In this document: positions 17,415 to 25,140 of the stretch, in pieces
Numbering within the stretch: position 1 is the stretch's first letter
How the letters are laid out: every line of letters begins with the position of its first letter
Source: Rhodococcus sp. UNC23MFCrub1.1
GTDB taxonomy: Bacteria > Actinomycetota > Actinomycetes > Mycobacteriales > Mycobacteriaceae
Direction: 5' to 3'
Assembly (NCBI RefSeq): GCF_000686025.1
Contig: NZ_JMLQ01000007.1
Span: 62,001 to 126,000, forward strand
Length of the DNA stretch: 64,000 nt
The notes under the pieces: model-generated
Databases searched by the model: none
Told to the model about the DNA's origin: nothing
Seen by the model: the letters and a program-made list of their open reading frames with translations, nothing else
Position numbers and translations under genes: made by a program

Positions 17415-18077
17415 GTGACTCCGTTCGTCTTGCAGTGCGGCAGGCCCTTGCTGCCCATCGCGCTGTCCTCGCTACCGCTCACCGCGGTACCCGAGGTGCC
17501 GTCGAAGGAGGAGTGCGACGCCCTGCTCGCCGAACTCGACGCGGTACACGACCCCCGGCTGATCGTGCTCGGCACCGACGCCTCGCTCGCCGCCGTCCTC
17601 ACCCGGTTGATGCGGCGCGACCGACTCGACATCGAGCTCGCCTACGTCGCCGAGACCGCCAGCGAGGCCAGCCACCTCTTCCGCGTCGGCACCGGATCGC
17701 GCGCCGCCAAGGTCGCGCTGTCCGGCACCGCCTCCCCCACTCCCCTCATCCGTGACGACGCCGGATCGGCTGTCGTCGGACTCGCCACCGTCTCGGGGCC
17801 GTCGGGCCACCTCGTCGGCGAGGCCTACGTCGACGACACCAAGCTCTTCTCCGGTGAGGTGCCGGGCATCGAGGTCACCCCGACGCTCGAGATGCCGGGA
17901 CTCCGAGCTCGGGTGCAGGGCAAGCGCGGACTGTTCCGCCGCCGCTGGATCACCGGCCGGGCGATGCAACTCGGAGCCACGGCGGCGCGTCTGACGAAGG
18001 ACGGCATCGACATCCCCCGCGAGACCACCCGGTCCACCATCTACCGCCACGACAAGCAGTGGTTGCTCGTACGTTAG
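17415..18077 (+). CDS. Conserved hypothetical protein, Rv0358-like by position
   Basis: This 220-residue soluble protein has no recognised catalytic motif. It contains an N-terminal VPSKEECDALLAELDAV helix, a Rossmann-like strand RLIVLGTDASLAAVLTRLMRRDRLDIELAYV, and a C-terminal basic part (RGLFRRRWITGRAMQ). The middle resembles a diacylglycerol/lipid-kinase-like beta sandwich only loosely. It starts at GTG 17415 with GAAGGAA upstream. It lies divergently beside purA exactly as Rv0358 does in mycobacteria. Its TAG overlaps the TAA of cbiO in TTAG. Confidence 0.72.
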   Translation: MTPFVLQCGRPLLPIALSSLPLTAVPEVPSKEECDALLAELDAVHDPRLIVLGTDASLAAVLTRLMRRDRLDIELAYVAETASEASHLFRVGTGSRAAKVALSGTASPTPLIRDDAGSAVVGLATVSGPSGHLVGEAYVDDTKLFSGEVPGIEVTPTLEMPGLRARVQGKRGLFRRRWITGRAMQLGATAARLTKDGIDIPRETTRSTIYRHDKQWLLVR

Positions 18078-18916
18078 CGCCGACTGATACTGCTGCTCAG
18101 CATCTTTCGTAGTTCTTCGGCGTCCCGTGGTCGCGATCCCGGTTCGAGCATGCCGTCCCGGACGAGGTCCGCTGCGAGCGCCAACGGCCACGGTGTCCGC
18201 AACCTGGCCCGTCCCAGCAGGTCGATGTCCGACAGCAACGTCACCGGATCCCCCTGCACCACAGCGCCGTCCACGACCACGGCGACCGAGTGCGACCACT
18301 CCAGCGCCAGGGCCACGTCGTGTGTCGACAGCACCACGGTCGTGTGGTGATTCTCCAGGCGGTGCAGCGCAGCGAACATCTCGTCGACGCCCTGCGGATC
18401 GAGCCCGGCCGTCGGTTCGTCGAGCAACAGGATGCACGGCCGCATGGCCACGGCGCCGGCCGTCGCGACGCGCTTGCGCTCACCGTAGGACAGCTGGTGC
18501 GTCGGCCGGGACCGCAGATGGTCGATGCCCATCACCTCGAGCGCCGCCTCCGTGCGCTCGCGCACCTCGTCGGGCCCCAGGCCGAGGTTCACCGGACCGT
18601 AGGCGACGTCTCGGTACACGTCGACCGAGAACAACTGATCGTCCGGATCCTGCAGCACCAGTTGGACTTCCTGGCGATGTGCCCGCAGGCCCGACCGGCT
18701 GTGGCGCAGTGCGACGTCGTCGATCTCCACCCGTCCGCCATCGGGAACGATCGCTCCGGACAGGCACCGCAGCAGGGTCGTCTTGCCCGAGCCGTTGGCG
18801 CCCAGGAGCGCCACCCTCGCCGCGGCGGGAACGCTCAGGCTCGCGCCGGCCAACACCGGCGGCCCGCCCTGATACCGCACCTCGAGGTCGCGGGCGGTGA
18901 GAGTGCGGTGGCTCAT
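18074..18916 (-). CDS. cbiO: Cobalt/nickel ECF transporter ATPase
   Basis: This ABC ATPase of 280 residues has Walker A GANGSGKTT, signature LSYGERKR, Walker B CILLLDEP and the H-loop STHD. LSYGE instead of LSGGQ is typical of the CbiO/EcfA group. ATG 18916 overlaps the cbiQ stop as ATGA. It is the last gene of the cbiMNQO run and powers Co2+ or Ni2+ import with CbiQ. Since the operon is read from a cobalamin riboswitch, cobalt is the likelier metal. Confidence 0.93.
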   Translation of the reverse strand: MSHRTLTARDLEVRYQGGPPVLAGASLSVPAAARVALLGANGSGKTTLLRCLSGAIVPDGGRVEIDDVALRHSRSGLRAHRQEVQLVLQDPDDQLFSVDVYRDVAYGPVNLGLGPDEVRERTEAALEVMGIDHLRSRPTHQLSYGERKRVATAGAVAMRPCILLLDEPTAGLDPQGVDEMFAALHRLENHHTTVVLSTHDVALALEWSHSVAVVVDGAVVQGDPVTLLSDIDLLGRARLRTPWPLALAADLVRDGMLEPGSRPRDAEELRKMLSSSISRR

Positions 18917-19668
18917 GCGCGATGTCCCAGCAGGGACAGCGCCACTACGGCTCCCAGCACCGCCACGACGGTCACCAGGAAGCTCGGCGAACTGCGCTGC
19001 CGGTCGACCGGATCCGCCGAGACCGCGTCGCCGAACTCGCGACCCGCCAGCCCCGCCTCGAGCCGCGAGGCCCGGTCCCACGACTTGATCAGCACAGCGG
19101 CCGTCAGCAGACCCGCGGAATGCAGTGACCGGCGCGGCGACGAGTAGCCGAGGCGGGCGGTCTGCGACTGGCGGATCGTGCGTACCGACGACAGCAGCAC
19201 GAACAGGAAGCGGTACATCACGGCGGCGACGTCGATGCATGCCTGCGGTACCCGCAGCCGTCGTAGCCCGGTCAGGATGTCGATCATCGGTGTCGTGACG
19301 GCCAACAGGAGCACGGCCGATGTCCCGGCGATCGCGTGACCGGACACCTCCAGCGCTCGTCGCGCGCTGTCGGCAGTGACCCCGACACTCCAGTCCGGCG
19401 TGGCGGTCACCGTGACGGCGACCGAGACGGCGCCGAGGGCGATGAACGCAGCCGGCGCGGTGAGCGCACGCAGCACCGGCCGGAGCGGTGTGCGGGCAGC
19501 CCCGACGGCCGCACCGAGCGCGACCACCGTGACGATCAGCGCGCCCGGCCACGGCGGGAGCAGCAGCGCGCACAGCACGAGGCCCAGCGACAGGGCCGCC
19601 TTGTCCCCCACCGCGCGCGTGCGCCACGGACTGGCCCAGGCCGCGTCGTCGACCGCGAGACCCTGCAC
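18913..19668 (-). CDS. cbiQ: Cobalt ECF transporter transmembrane protein (T component)
   Basis: This 251-residue membrane protein has several hydrophobic segments (ALSLGLVLCALLLPPW, AGTSAVLLLAVTTPM, DVAAVMYRFLFVLLSSV). The coupling-helix Ala-Arg-Gly-like motif region ASRLEAGLAGREFGD contacts the ATPase. GTG 19668 follows directly on the cbiN stop (TAG-GTG). It forms the energy-coupling core with CbiO. Confidence 0.9.
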   Translation of the reverse strand: MQGLAVDDAAWASPWRTRAVGDKAALSLGLVLCALLLPPWPGALIVTVVALGAAVGAARTPLRPVLRALTAPAAFIALGAVSVAVTVTATPDWSVGVTADSARRALEVSGHAIAGTSAVLLLAVTTPMIDILTGLRRLRVPQACIDVAAVMYRFLFVLLSSVRTIRQSQTARLGYSSPRRSLHSAGLLTAAVLIKSWDRASRLEAGLAGREFGDAVSADPVDRQRSSPSFLVTVVAVLGAVVALSLLGHRA

Positions 19669-19995
19669 CTACGTCCGTTCGAGTTCGGTGCGGAGCGCGT
19701 CGAGCTTGCGCCGACCGCGCAGCGCCGCCAGCACGTACCCGAGGACGAGCCCACCCAGCGCGGCCTGCAGCGCGAAGAGACCCGACTCCACCTCGCCCGA
19801 CGTCGGCGAGAACACCGACTCGAACCACGGCACGTAGTCCGGGTGGTCCTCCTCGATCTGCGACGTGGCGGCCGAATCGGTACCGACGAACCGCTCCTCG
19901 TCGCCGCTGCGTCCCGCGTCGAGCATCAGCGCGGCGCCGACGATGAGGACGATCCCGAGGACGAGCAGCAGGTTGATCACGACGTTCCTACGCAT
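19669..19995 (-). CDS. cbiN: Cobalt transport accessory protein CbiN-like
   Basis: This 108-residue protein has an N-terminal TM helix ([21 protein letters not shown]) and a periplasmic-side acidic loop ([17 protein letters not shown]). A second TM follows ([22 protein letters not shown]). This is the two-helix CbiN topology, and the [15 protein letters not shown] segment matches the family loop. ATG 19995 overlaps the cbiM stop by 8 bases. It assists metal loading of CbiM. Confidence 0.88.
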   Translation of the reverse strand: MRRNVVINLLLVLGIVLIVGAALMLDAGRSGDEERFVGTDSAATSQIEEDHPDYVPWFESVFSPTSGEVESGLFALQAALGGLVLGYVLAALRGRRKLDALRTELERT

Positions 19996-20671
19996 CGACG
20001 GCACCCTTCTCGCGGCGGAGCACTCCGAGGTCCCGCAGCTCCGGCGTCGCCACGGTCCGCAGGACGCGGAACACCAGCACACCCAGCAGGCCCTCCGCGA
20101 TGGCGAGCGGAATCTGGGTGACAGCGAAGATGGACAGGAACTTGGTGACGGCTCCGAGTACGCCGCTCTGCGGATCCGGGAACGCGAGCGCGATCTGCAC
20201 CGACGTCGTGCAGTACGTCGACAGGTCGGCCAGCATCATCGCGAAGAACACCGACAGCGACAGACCACCGCCCAGCCGGCCGGTGACACGGAACGCGGCG
20301 TACCCCACCCACGGGCCGACGATCGCCATGGAGAACGCGTTGGCGCCCAGCGTCGTCAGGCCGCCGTGCGCGAGCAGCAACGCCTGGAAGAGCAACACCA
20401 CCGTGCCGAGGAACGCCATGACCGGCGGCTTGAACAACACCGCCCCCAGCCCAGTTCCGGTGGGATGACTCGAGCTGCCCGTGACGGACGGCAGCTTGAT
20501 GGCGGAGAGAACGAAGGTGAAGGCACCGGCAGCACCCAGCAGCAGACGGCTGCGGGGGTTCTCCCGGACCTGGACGACGACGGCGCGAGCGCCGTGAACG
20601 ACGAACGGCGCCGCGGCGCACGTCCAGACTGCCGCGTGAACGGGTGGCAGAAAACCCTCGGCGATGTGCAC
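19988..20671 (-). CDS. cbiM: Cobalt-specific ECF substrate-binding subunit
   Basis: This 227-residue protein begins at GTG 20671 with [10 protein letters not shown], the invariant CbiM N-terminus whose His2 and amino group coordinate the metal. Multiple TM segments follow, with the second metal region [11 protein letters not shown] (a conserved His after the [10 protein letters not shown] motif). GAGGA stands 9 bases before the GTG. It heads cbiMNQO directly below a cobalamin riboswitch, so synthesis should fall when B12 is abundant. Confidence 0.95.
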   Translation of the reverse strand: MHIAEGFLPPVHAAVWTCAAAPFVVHGARAVVVQVRENPRSRLLLGAAGAFTFVLSAIKLPSVTGSSSHPTGTGLGAVLFKPPVMAFLGTVVLLFQALLLAHGGLTTLGANAFSMAIVGPWVGYAAFRVTGRLGGGLSLSVFFAMMLADLSTYCTTSVQIALAFPDPQSGVLGAVTKFLSIFAVTQIPLAIAEGLLGVLVFRVLRTVATPELRDLGVLRREKGAVDA

Positions 20672-20689
20672 GAGTGGAACTCCTCAGAT

Positions 20690-20866
20690 TGCGCGTCCGA
20701 TTCGAGTCTCACGTGCCGGATCGGCGATCTGACTCACGGACGACGAAGCCCGCTCACAGTGGCGCGACCGTTCCGGATTCTCACCGGATTCCCCTCGCCA
20801 GCACGTCGCAGGTACTGACCTGCCGTGTCATGGTCGCACAGGTGTTCCGATGCCTGTCACCATCCC
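20690..20866 (-). ncRNA. Cobalamin riboswitch upstream of cbiMNQO
   Basis: On the minus strand the leader contains the B12-box region. GGGAATCCGGTGAGAATCC leads into GCCACTGTGA (the GCCACTG complement is at 20757-20763), followed by GTGAGTCAGAT. This order is the conserved core of AdoCbl/MeCbl riboswitches. The leader begins just after the CDF stop and ends at the cbiM ribosome site (GAGGA at 20685-20681), so control of translation by sequestering that site is plausible. The outer limits are approximate. Confidence 0.9.
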
Positions 20867-20876
20867 GGCCGGCCTG

Positions 20877-21791
20877 CTACCAGGTGAGCTCGTCGCGGCA
20901 GGTGGCACCGTGCACCGCGGGCTCGACCTGCACGGTGGCGTGGTCCAGGCCGTAGGCCGAGAGCACTTCCTTCCCGCGGGCCAGCATCACCGATCCGGAA
21001 CCGTCCGACGTGATGTGCACCGTGGCGACGTCCATGCCGGTGGTGAGGGTCCAGACGTGCAGGTCGTGGACGTCGACGACTCCGGGCAGCGCCCGCAGAT
21101 CGGCCTCGAGCGCACCGATGTCCACCGACGACGGGCTGGCCTGCGTGAGGATGCGCAACGACTGGCCGGCGAGCGAGAGTGCCCGCGGCACCACCCACAG
21201 CGAGATGGCGATACCCACGACGATGTCCGCCCACGTCCAGTCGAACGCCAGGAGCAGCACACCGGCGACGAGCACCCCGACGCTGCCCACGGTGTCCGCG
21301 AGCACCTCGAGATAGGCCCCGCGTACCGCGATGGAGTCCTTCGCGTCGGCGCGGATGAGCAGCATGACGACGATGTTGGCGACGAGTCCCGCGGCGGCCG
21401 TCAGCGCCATCGCGAGGCCCGGGATGTCCGGCTGGTCCCCGATGCGGCGGATCGCCTCGACGAAGATGAAGACCGCGACTCCGAGCAGCAGCACCGCGTT
21501 GGCGACAGCGGTGAGGACCTCGGCCCGGTGCCACCCGAATGTCCGTGCAGCGGAATTCGATCCACGCCGGGCCATCGTGAGTGCGACGAGGCCCATCGAC
21601 ATGCCGATGATGTCGGTGAGCATGTGCCCGGCATCGGCGAGCAGGCCCAGCGAGTTGATGATCAGGCCGACGGTCAGCTCGAGGGCGAAGAACGCGACGA
21701 GCACGAACCACGCGATCCCCATGCGTCGCAGCCGCCCGGTGCCGGCCTCACCAGCCGCCGGTGTGTGCGCATGTCCGTGCCCCGCTCCCAT
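20877..21791 (-). CDS. Cation diffusion facilitator (CDF) metal exporter
   Basis: This 304-residue protein with six TM helices starts with a short His-rich tag (GAGHGHAHT). It has the transport-site motif LLADAGHMLTD in TM2 and a second metal motif in TM5 (YLEVLADTVGS). The C-terminal cytoplasmic domain (VDVHDLHVWTLTTGMDVATVHI) is the metallochaperone-like fold. The HxxxD pattern in TM2 is typical of Zn/Co exporters. ATG 21791 is chosen for the His-tag start; 21803 is also possible and lies inside a palindrome. It lies immediately upstream of the B12 riboswitch and import operon, so cobalt export is an attractive but unproven role. Confidence 0.88.
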   Translation of the reverse strand: MGAGHGHAHTPAAGEAGTGRLRRMGIAWFVLVAFFALELTVGLIINSLGLLADAGHMLTDIIGMSMGLVALTMARRGSNSAARTFGWHRAEVLTAVANAVLLLGVAVFIFVEAIRRIGDQPDIPGLAMALTAAAGLVANIVVMLLIRADAKDSIAVRGAYLEVLADTVGSVGVLVAGVLLLAFDWTWADIVVGIAISLWVVPRALSLAGQSLRILTQASPSSVDIGALEADLRALPGVVDVHDLHVWTLTTGMDVATVHITSDGSGSVMLARGKEVLSAYGLDHATVQVEPAVHGATCRDELTW

Positions 21792-21800
21792 GATCGAGAC

Positions 21801-21824
21801 CATACATGCGAATGTGTGCATATG
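21801..21824. promoter_or_regulatory. Candidate ArsR/SmtB-type operator upstream of the CDF gene
   Basis: A CATA...TATG outer repeat and an inner ATGC...GCAT pair form an imperfect AT-rich inverted repeat, 10 bases before the chosen start. It resembles SmtB/NmtR/KmtR metal-sensor sites that control CDF and P-type exporters. No sensor gene is adjacent. Confidence 0.42.
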
Positions 21825-21836
21825 GTGAGTCACGCT

Positions 21837-21905
21837 TCCCGCGGGGCTTCCGTACTCGAGGAGGGGTTGCAGCCTCCGCGGGAACACGGAACGGCTGCGG
21901 GAACC
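21837..21905. repeat. 69-bp structured direct repeat, copy A
   Basis: It is 93% identical (5 mismatches, no gaps) to copy B at 22879-22947, in the same orientation and 1042 bases away. Internal inverted arms (CCCGC/GCGGG outside, TTCCGT/ACGGAA inside) make a long imperfect hairpin. It lies just beyond the 3' end of the AbiEi gene and upstream of the CDF gene. Confidence 0.85.
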
Positions 21906-21920
21906 CAGAGACCTCCGGCG

Positions 21921-22793
21921 TCAGCGGAACGCGATGGCCATCCCGGCCGCGAGCAGACGCCGTAGCCGTTCGGGATGACGCAGGTCGTCCCACGTCCACC
22001 GCACCACATGGCAGCCGAGCGCGCGGAGGGCGTCCTCGCGCAGCTTCTCGTCGATCACCGACTGTGCTCCGCCGCGATACTTCATCAGCCCGTCGAACTC
22101 GCCCACCAGCCGACCGTCCCAGTCGAAATCGGTGCGGGCCACGATGCGACCACGATCGTCGAGGAAGCGATGCTGCAGCCTCGGCGAGGGAATCTCGGGC
22201 CACTGCATCATCAGGGCTCGGCTCCACGATTCGCCGATGCTCTCGGTGAGAGGGCTCGCGAGGTCCACCGCGCGGCGGGCGGTGGCGATGCCGCGACGGC
22301 GCCCGAGCCGTGCGAGGCACTCGTGCAGATCCGGCGCCTCCGTGCGGAGTGCGGACTCGACAGCGCACAGCGCACGATCGAGTCCCACCGTGCACGCGAT
22401 GTCGAGCGCCGTCCGCGTCGGCGTCGTGACCTGCACACCGTCGACGGTGGTGACGTCCAGCAGGGACAGCGGCACCCGGTGCTCGGCGACCCTCCTCGTC
22501 GACGCACCACCTCCTCGACCGTCGACGCTCACGTGCACTCGGTCTCGGTCGGGAGCGAGAAGGGGGAGCCGATGCAGCGCCGCCGCGGACTCGTGACTGG
22601 CGACGGCCACCGCGGTGCGTCCCGCCATGACTCCGAGCACGCGCAGGCGGTAGCGCTCGTCTGGTGATGCCGACGCCCACTCCGAGCCGGGGCCGTAGGA
22701 GCCGCGGCTCACGCGGACCAGTTCGCCGCGCCTCACCAGACCGCGCAGCGCCGCATCGGTCACGTCACCGGTCGCGCGGCGGTGCAGGTCCAT
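21921..22793 (-). CDS. AbiEi-antitoxin-like protein with endonuclease-like C-terminus
   Basis: Residues 1-60 form an AbiEi-type winged helix (DAALRGLVRRGELVRVSRGSYGP). The middle (ASHESAAALHRLPLL, TPTRTALDIACTVG) is the usual linker of this actinobacterial family. The C-terminal 110 residues read as a Vsr/DUF559-like restriction-endonuclease fold, with ARTDFDWDGRLVGEFDG, a later EKLRED, and LGCHVVRWTWDDL (a D/E-x-K-like core). No AbiEii nucleotidyltransferase toxin gene is adjacent, so this is an orphan. It is bracketed by the two 69-bp repeats, suggesting it moved as a unit. Confidence 0.8.
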   Translation of the reverse strand: MDLHRRATGDVTDAALRGLVRRGELVRVSRGSYGPGSEWASASPDERYRLRVLGVMAGRTAVAVASHESAAALHRLPLLAPDRDRVHVSVDGRGGGASTRRVAEHRVPLSLLDVTTVDGVQVTTPTRTALDIACTVGLDRALCAVESALRTEAPDLHECLARLGRRRGIATARRAVDLASPLTESIGESWSRALMMQWPEIPSPRLQHRFLDDRGRIVARTDFDWDGRLVGEFDGLMKYRGGAQSVIDEKLREDALRALGCHVVRWTWDDLRHPERLRRLLAAGMAIAFR

Positions 22794-22878
22794 GGCGGTG
22801 AGTGTCGATCACGCGCGGACGGGGACACGCCTTCCTGGCGCCCGCCTGTGGAGCACCCTCGTCCTGTGTACCGGCAGC

Positions 22879-22947
22879 TCCCGCAGGGGTTCCGTACTCG
22901 GGGAGGGGTTGCAGCGTCCGCGGGAACACGGAACGGCAGCGGGAACC
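22879..22947. repeat. 69-bp structured direct repeat, copy B
   Basis: This is the partner of copy A. It sits upstream of the AbiEi gene and ends on the first base of the stop codon complement of the FUSC gene (22947-22949). Its outer CCCGC/GCGGG and inner GTTCCGT/ACGGAAC arms are perfect. Confidence 0.85.
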
Positions 22948-24119
22948 TAGTAATCGAGCTCCGGCGGCACGGCGGGGTGGTCGACGGTCGGGGGCAGGGT
23001 CGCCAGCGCGGAGATACGCGAGAGCCCCGCCACCTGGAGCAGGTCGACGACGATGGACCGGATCTGCGCGAGCACCACCACCGCGGACAGGCCGGCGTCC
23101 TGCATGAGCTCCGCCTTCGCACCGACCGCCACGTGCCGGAGAACCCGCGCTGCCTCTGCTTGGTCGGGTTGCTCGCCGGGATCAGCGAGCATCATCTTCC
23201 GCACCACCTCGGTGGCCTGCGCGAGCTTCTCGACGAGGTCGACCAGTCGGGGGTCGAGAATTTCGTCGTCGCGCACCAGGGACAGGGAGCGCCTGGCGAG
23301 AACCCGGATGTTGCGCACCGCGTTGTCCAGCGGATCAGCCGTCGCTGCCAGCTCGGCCAGGCGCTGCTTGCTGTTCCAGTACAGCGGGGAGATGCGGCTG
23401 ATCTCGCGCCCGCCCTTGAGATCGGTGCGCATCGCGTCGATGGCCGGTTGTGTGGCGCGCGCAGCCTTCAGCGCCTTGGCGATCGGTTCCGCGTCGTTGG
23501 CCAGGAGACCGTCCGCGACGAGTTGCAGTACCCGGCCCGACGTGGCGATGACGGTGGCCGCGTCCTTGCGTGCGCGGCGCACGGGGTGCGTCGGCACGAC
23601 GGCGACGACGGCGAGTCCCACCAGACCGCCGATCAACGCGTCGACCATGCGGTTGAGTCCGCCGGCGTTGCCCGGCGGGATGAGCGTCGCCACCAGCACG
23701 GCCGACGATCCCGCCTGCATCGCGATGATGGCGCCGCTGTCGAGGAAGACGGCGGTCGACATCGCGAGCGCGACGACCAGGGCGATCTGCCACGGGCCGG
23801 TCCCGATGAGGGCGATGATCGCGTCACCGACACCGATACCGACCGTGACGCCGACGACGAGTTCGGCCGAGCGTCGCATCCGCGCCCCGAGGGACACACC
23901 GAGCGAGACGACGGCCGCGATCGGTGCGAAGAAGGGCGTGACGTGCCCGACGACGTCCGTCGCCACGAACCACGCGATGCCCGCGGCGAGCGCGCACTGG
24001 ATGATCGGCAACCCGGAGACACTCAGTCGCCGCAGCGAGGCGTCGATCCGCGCGGAGCCGCGGGTGCGCAGGCCGAGATGCGGGGCCGTGAATCGTGGGT
24101 AGCTCCCGAATCGGCCCAT
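22947..24119 (-). CDS. FUSC-family membrane protein (aromatic acid exporter type)
   Basis: This 390-residue protein has an N-terminal block of about six TM segments (IIQCALAAGIAWFVATDVV, FFAPIAAVVSLGVSLGARM, ALVVALAMSTAVFL, GGLVGLAVVAVVP). A long soluble helical C-terminal half follows (DAATVIATSGRVLQLVADGLL onward), the layout of the FUSC/ArAE proteins. ATG 24119 is 10 bases past the stop of the DUF3151 gene, so the two are co-transcribed. The substrate is unknown. Repeat copy B abuts its stop. Confidence 0.84.
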   Translation of the reverse strand: MGRFGSYPRFTAPHLGLRTRGSARIDASLRRLSVSGLPIIQCALAAGIAWFVATDVVGHVTPFFAPIAAVVSLGVSLGARMRRSAELVVGVTVGIGVGDAIIALIGTGPWQIALVVALAMSTAVFLDSGAIIAMQAGSSAVLVATLIPPGNAGGLNRMVDALIGGLVGLAVVAVVPTHPVRRARKDAATVIATSGRVLQLVADGLLANDAEPIAKALKAARATQPAIDAMRTDLKGGREISRISPLYWNSKQRLAELAATADPLDNAVRNIRVLARRSLSLVRDDEILDPRLVDLVEKLAQATEVVRKMMLADPGEQPDQAEAARVLRHVAVGAKAELMQDAGLSAVVVLAQIRSIVVDLLQVAGLSRISALATLPPTVDHPAVPPELDY

Positions 24120-24129
24120 CAAGCTGGTG

Positions 24130-24546
24130 CTAGCCGACGCCGAGTTCGTCCGCGGCGCGCGGATCGCAGTCCTCGAGCAGGTCGAGGCAGCGGGCGTACT
24201 CGTCCGTCTCCCCGATCGACTGCGCGGCGCGGGCCAGGACGGCCACGCAGCGCAGGAAGCCGCGGTTGGGCTCGTGGCTGTACGGCACAGGTCCGAAGCC
24301 CTTCCAGCCGTTGCGACGCAGCTGGTCGAGCCCGCGGTGGTAGCCGGTGCGTGCGTAGGCGTACGCGGTGATGGTGCGGCCGTCGGACAGGGCGGCCTCG
24401 GCGAGGTAGGCCCACGCGATCGACGCGGTGGGGTGCGCCGCGGCCACCTCCTCGGGGGCCGTGTGGTTCAGCAGAGCGGACTCGGCCTCGTCGTCGCCGG
24501 GCAGCAGGGTGGGCTGGGGACCGAGGAGATCACCGAAGGAAGTCAT
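24130..24546 (-). CDS. DUF3151 family protein (Rv0360c-like)
   Basis: This 138-residue soluble, mostly helical protein has the DUF3151 pattern: LLGPQPTLLPGDDEAES, IAWAYLAEAAL, AYAYARTGYHRGLDQLRRNGWKG and PNRGFLRCVAVLARAA. The TPR-like helical pairs suggest a protein-binding role, but function is unknown. ATG 24546 has GAAGGAAG just ahead. Its place next to an Rv0361-like gene and fba repeats the mycobacterial order. Confidence 0.88.
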   Translation of the reverse strand: MTSFGDLLGPQPTLLPGDDEAESALLNHTAPEEVAAAHPTASIAWAYLAEAALSDGRTITAYAYARTGYHRGLDQLRRNGWKGFGPVPYSHEPNRGFLRCVAVLARAAQSIGETDEYARCLDLLEDCDPRAADELGVG

Positions 24547-24603
24547 GACGACAGTCTCCCACGGAGCGCGCGGGAGACGTCGGGCGCTGGATAAGGTGCA
24601 CGC

Positions 24604-25131
24604 GTGTCCCCGGATAACTCGCGCCCCGCCGCACCGCGCCGCATCGAACCCAGCGCCGCACCGAAGAAGGTGTCGACGCGCTCCGGTGGACGGCGGCGCG
24701 GACCGTGGATCGCGGCGGCCCTCGTGGCCCTGCTGGCGATCGCGGGTGTCGTGGCGTTCGCACTGCTGCGGGGCGGCACGAGCGTCACGGGTCCGAGCAA
24801 CGACGAGAAGATCCGCACCTCGATCGACACCTTCACCGCGGCGTTGCGTGACGGCGACCTGACCGCTCTGCGCGGCGTCACGTGCGGCGCGCTGGCGTCC
24901 TTCTACGGCGGCATCTCCGAGGCCGACTTCGCCGCGACGCACGACGCCGCCGTCGCATCCGGAACGGTGCCGGTGGTCCAGAGCGTCGACACCATTCAGA
25001 TCACCGAAGCGGAACCGCCGGATCAGACGACGGCGATCGCACAGGTCACCGCGCGCACCGAGGGCGCGGAGCCCTCGGCGCGCACGTTCGACCTCGCGCT
25101 GGACGGCGAGACCTGGAAGGTCTGCGCCTGA
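24604..25131 (+). CDS. Single-pass membrane protein, Rv0361-like (DUF4878-type)
   Basis: This 175-residue protein has a basic Pro-rich cytoplasmic N-terminus (1-33), one TM helix (WIAAALVALLAIAGVVAFALL) and an extracytoplasmic cystatin/NTF2-like domain. That domain includes KIRTSIDTFTAALRDGDLTALRGVTCG, then a Cys pair (TCG and the C-terminal KVCA) that may form a disulfide. GTG 24604 is the start. It is divergent from the DUF3151 gene and convergent with fba, as in mycobacteria. The function is unknown. Confidence 0.8.
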   Translation: MSPDNSRPAAPRRIEPSAAPKKVSTRSGGRRRGPWIAAALVALLAIAGVVAFALLRGGTSVTGPSNDEKIRTSIDTFTAALRDGDLTALRGVTCGALASFYGGISEADFAATHDAAVASGTVPVVQSVDTIQITEAEPPDQTTAIAQVTARTEGAEPSARTFDLALDGETWKVCA

Positions 25132-25140
25132 CCGCGCTCG

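Noticed and set aside
21806..22249. Plus-strand frames reading through both 69-bp repeats with similar peptides
   Set aside because: The shared peptide follows from the DNA repeat. There are no ribosome sites and one frame is antisense to the AbiEi gene.
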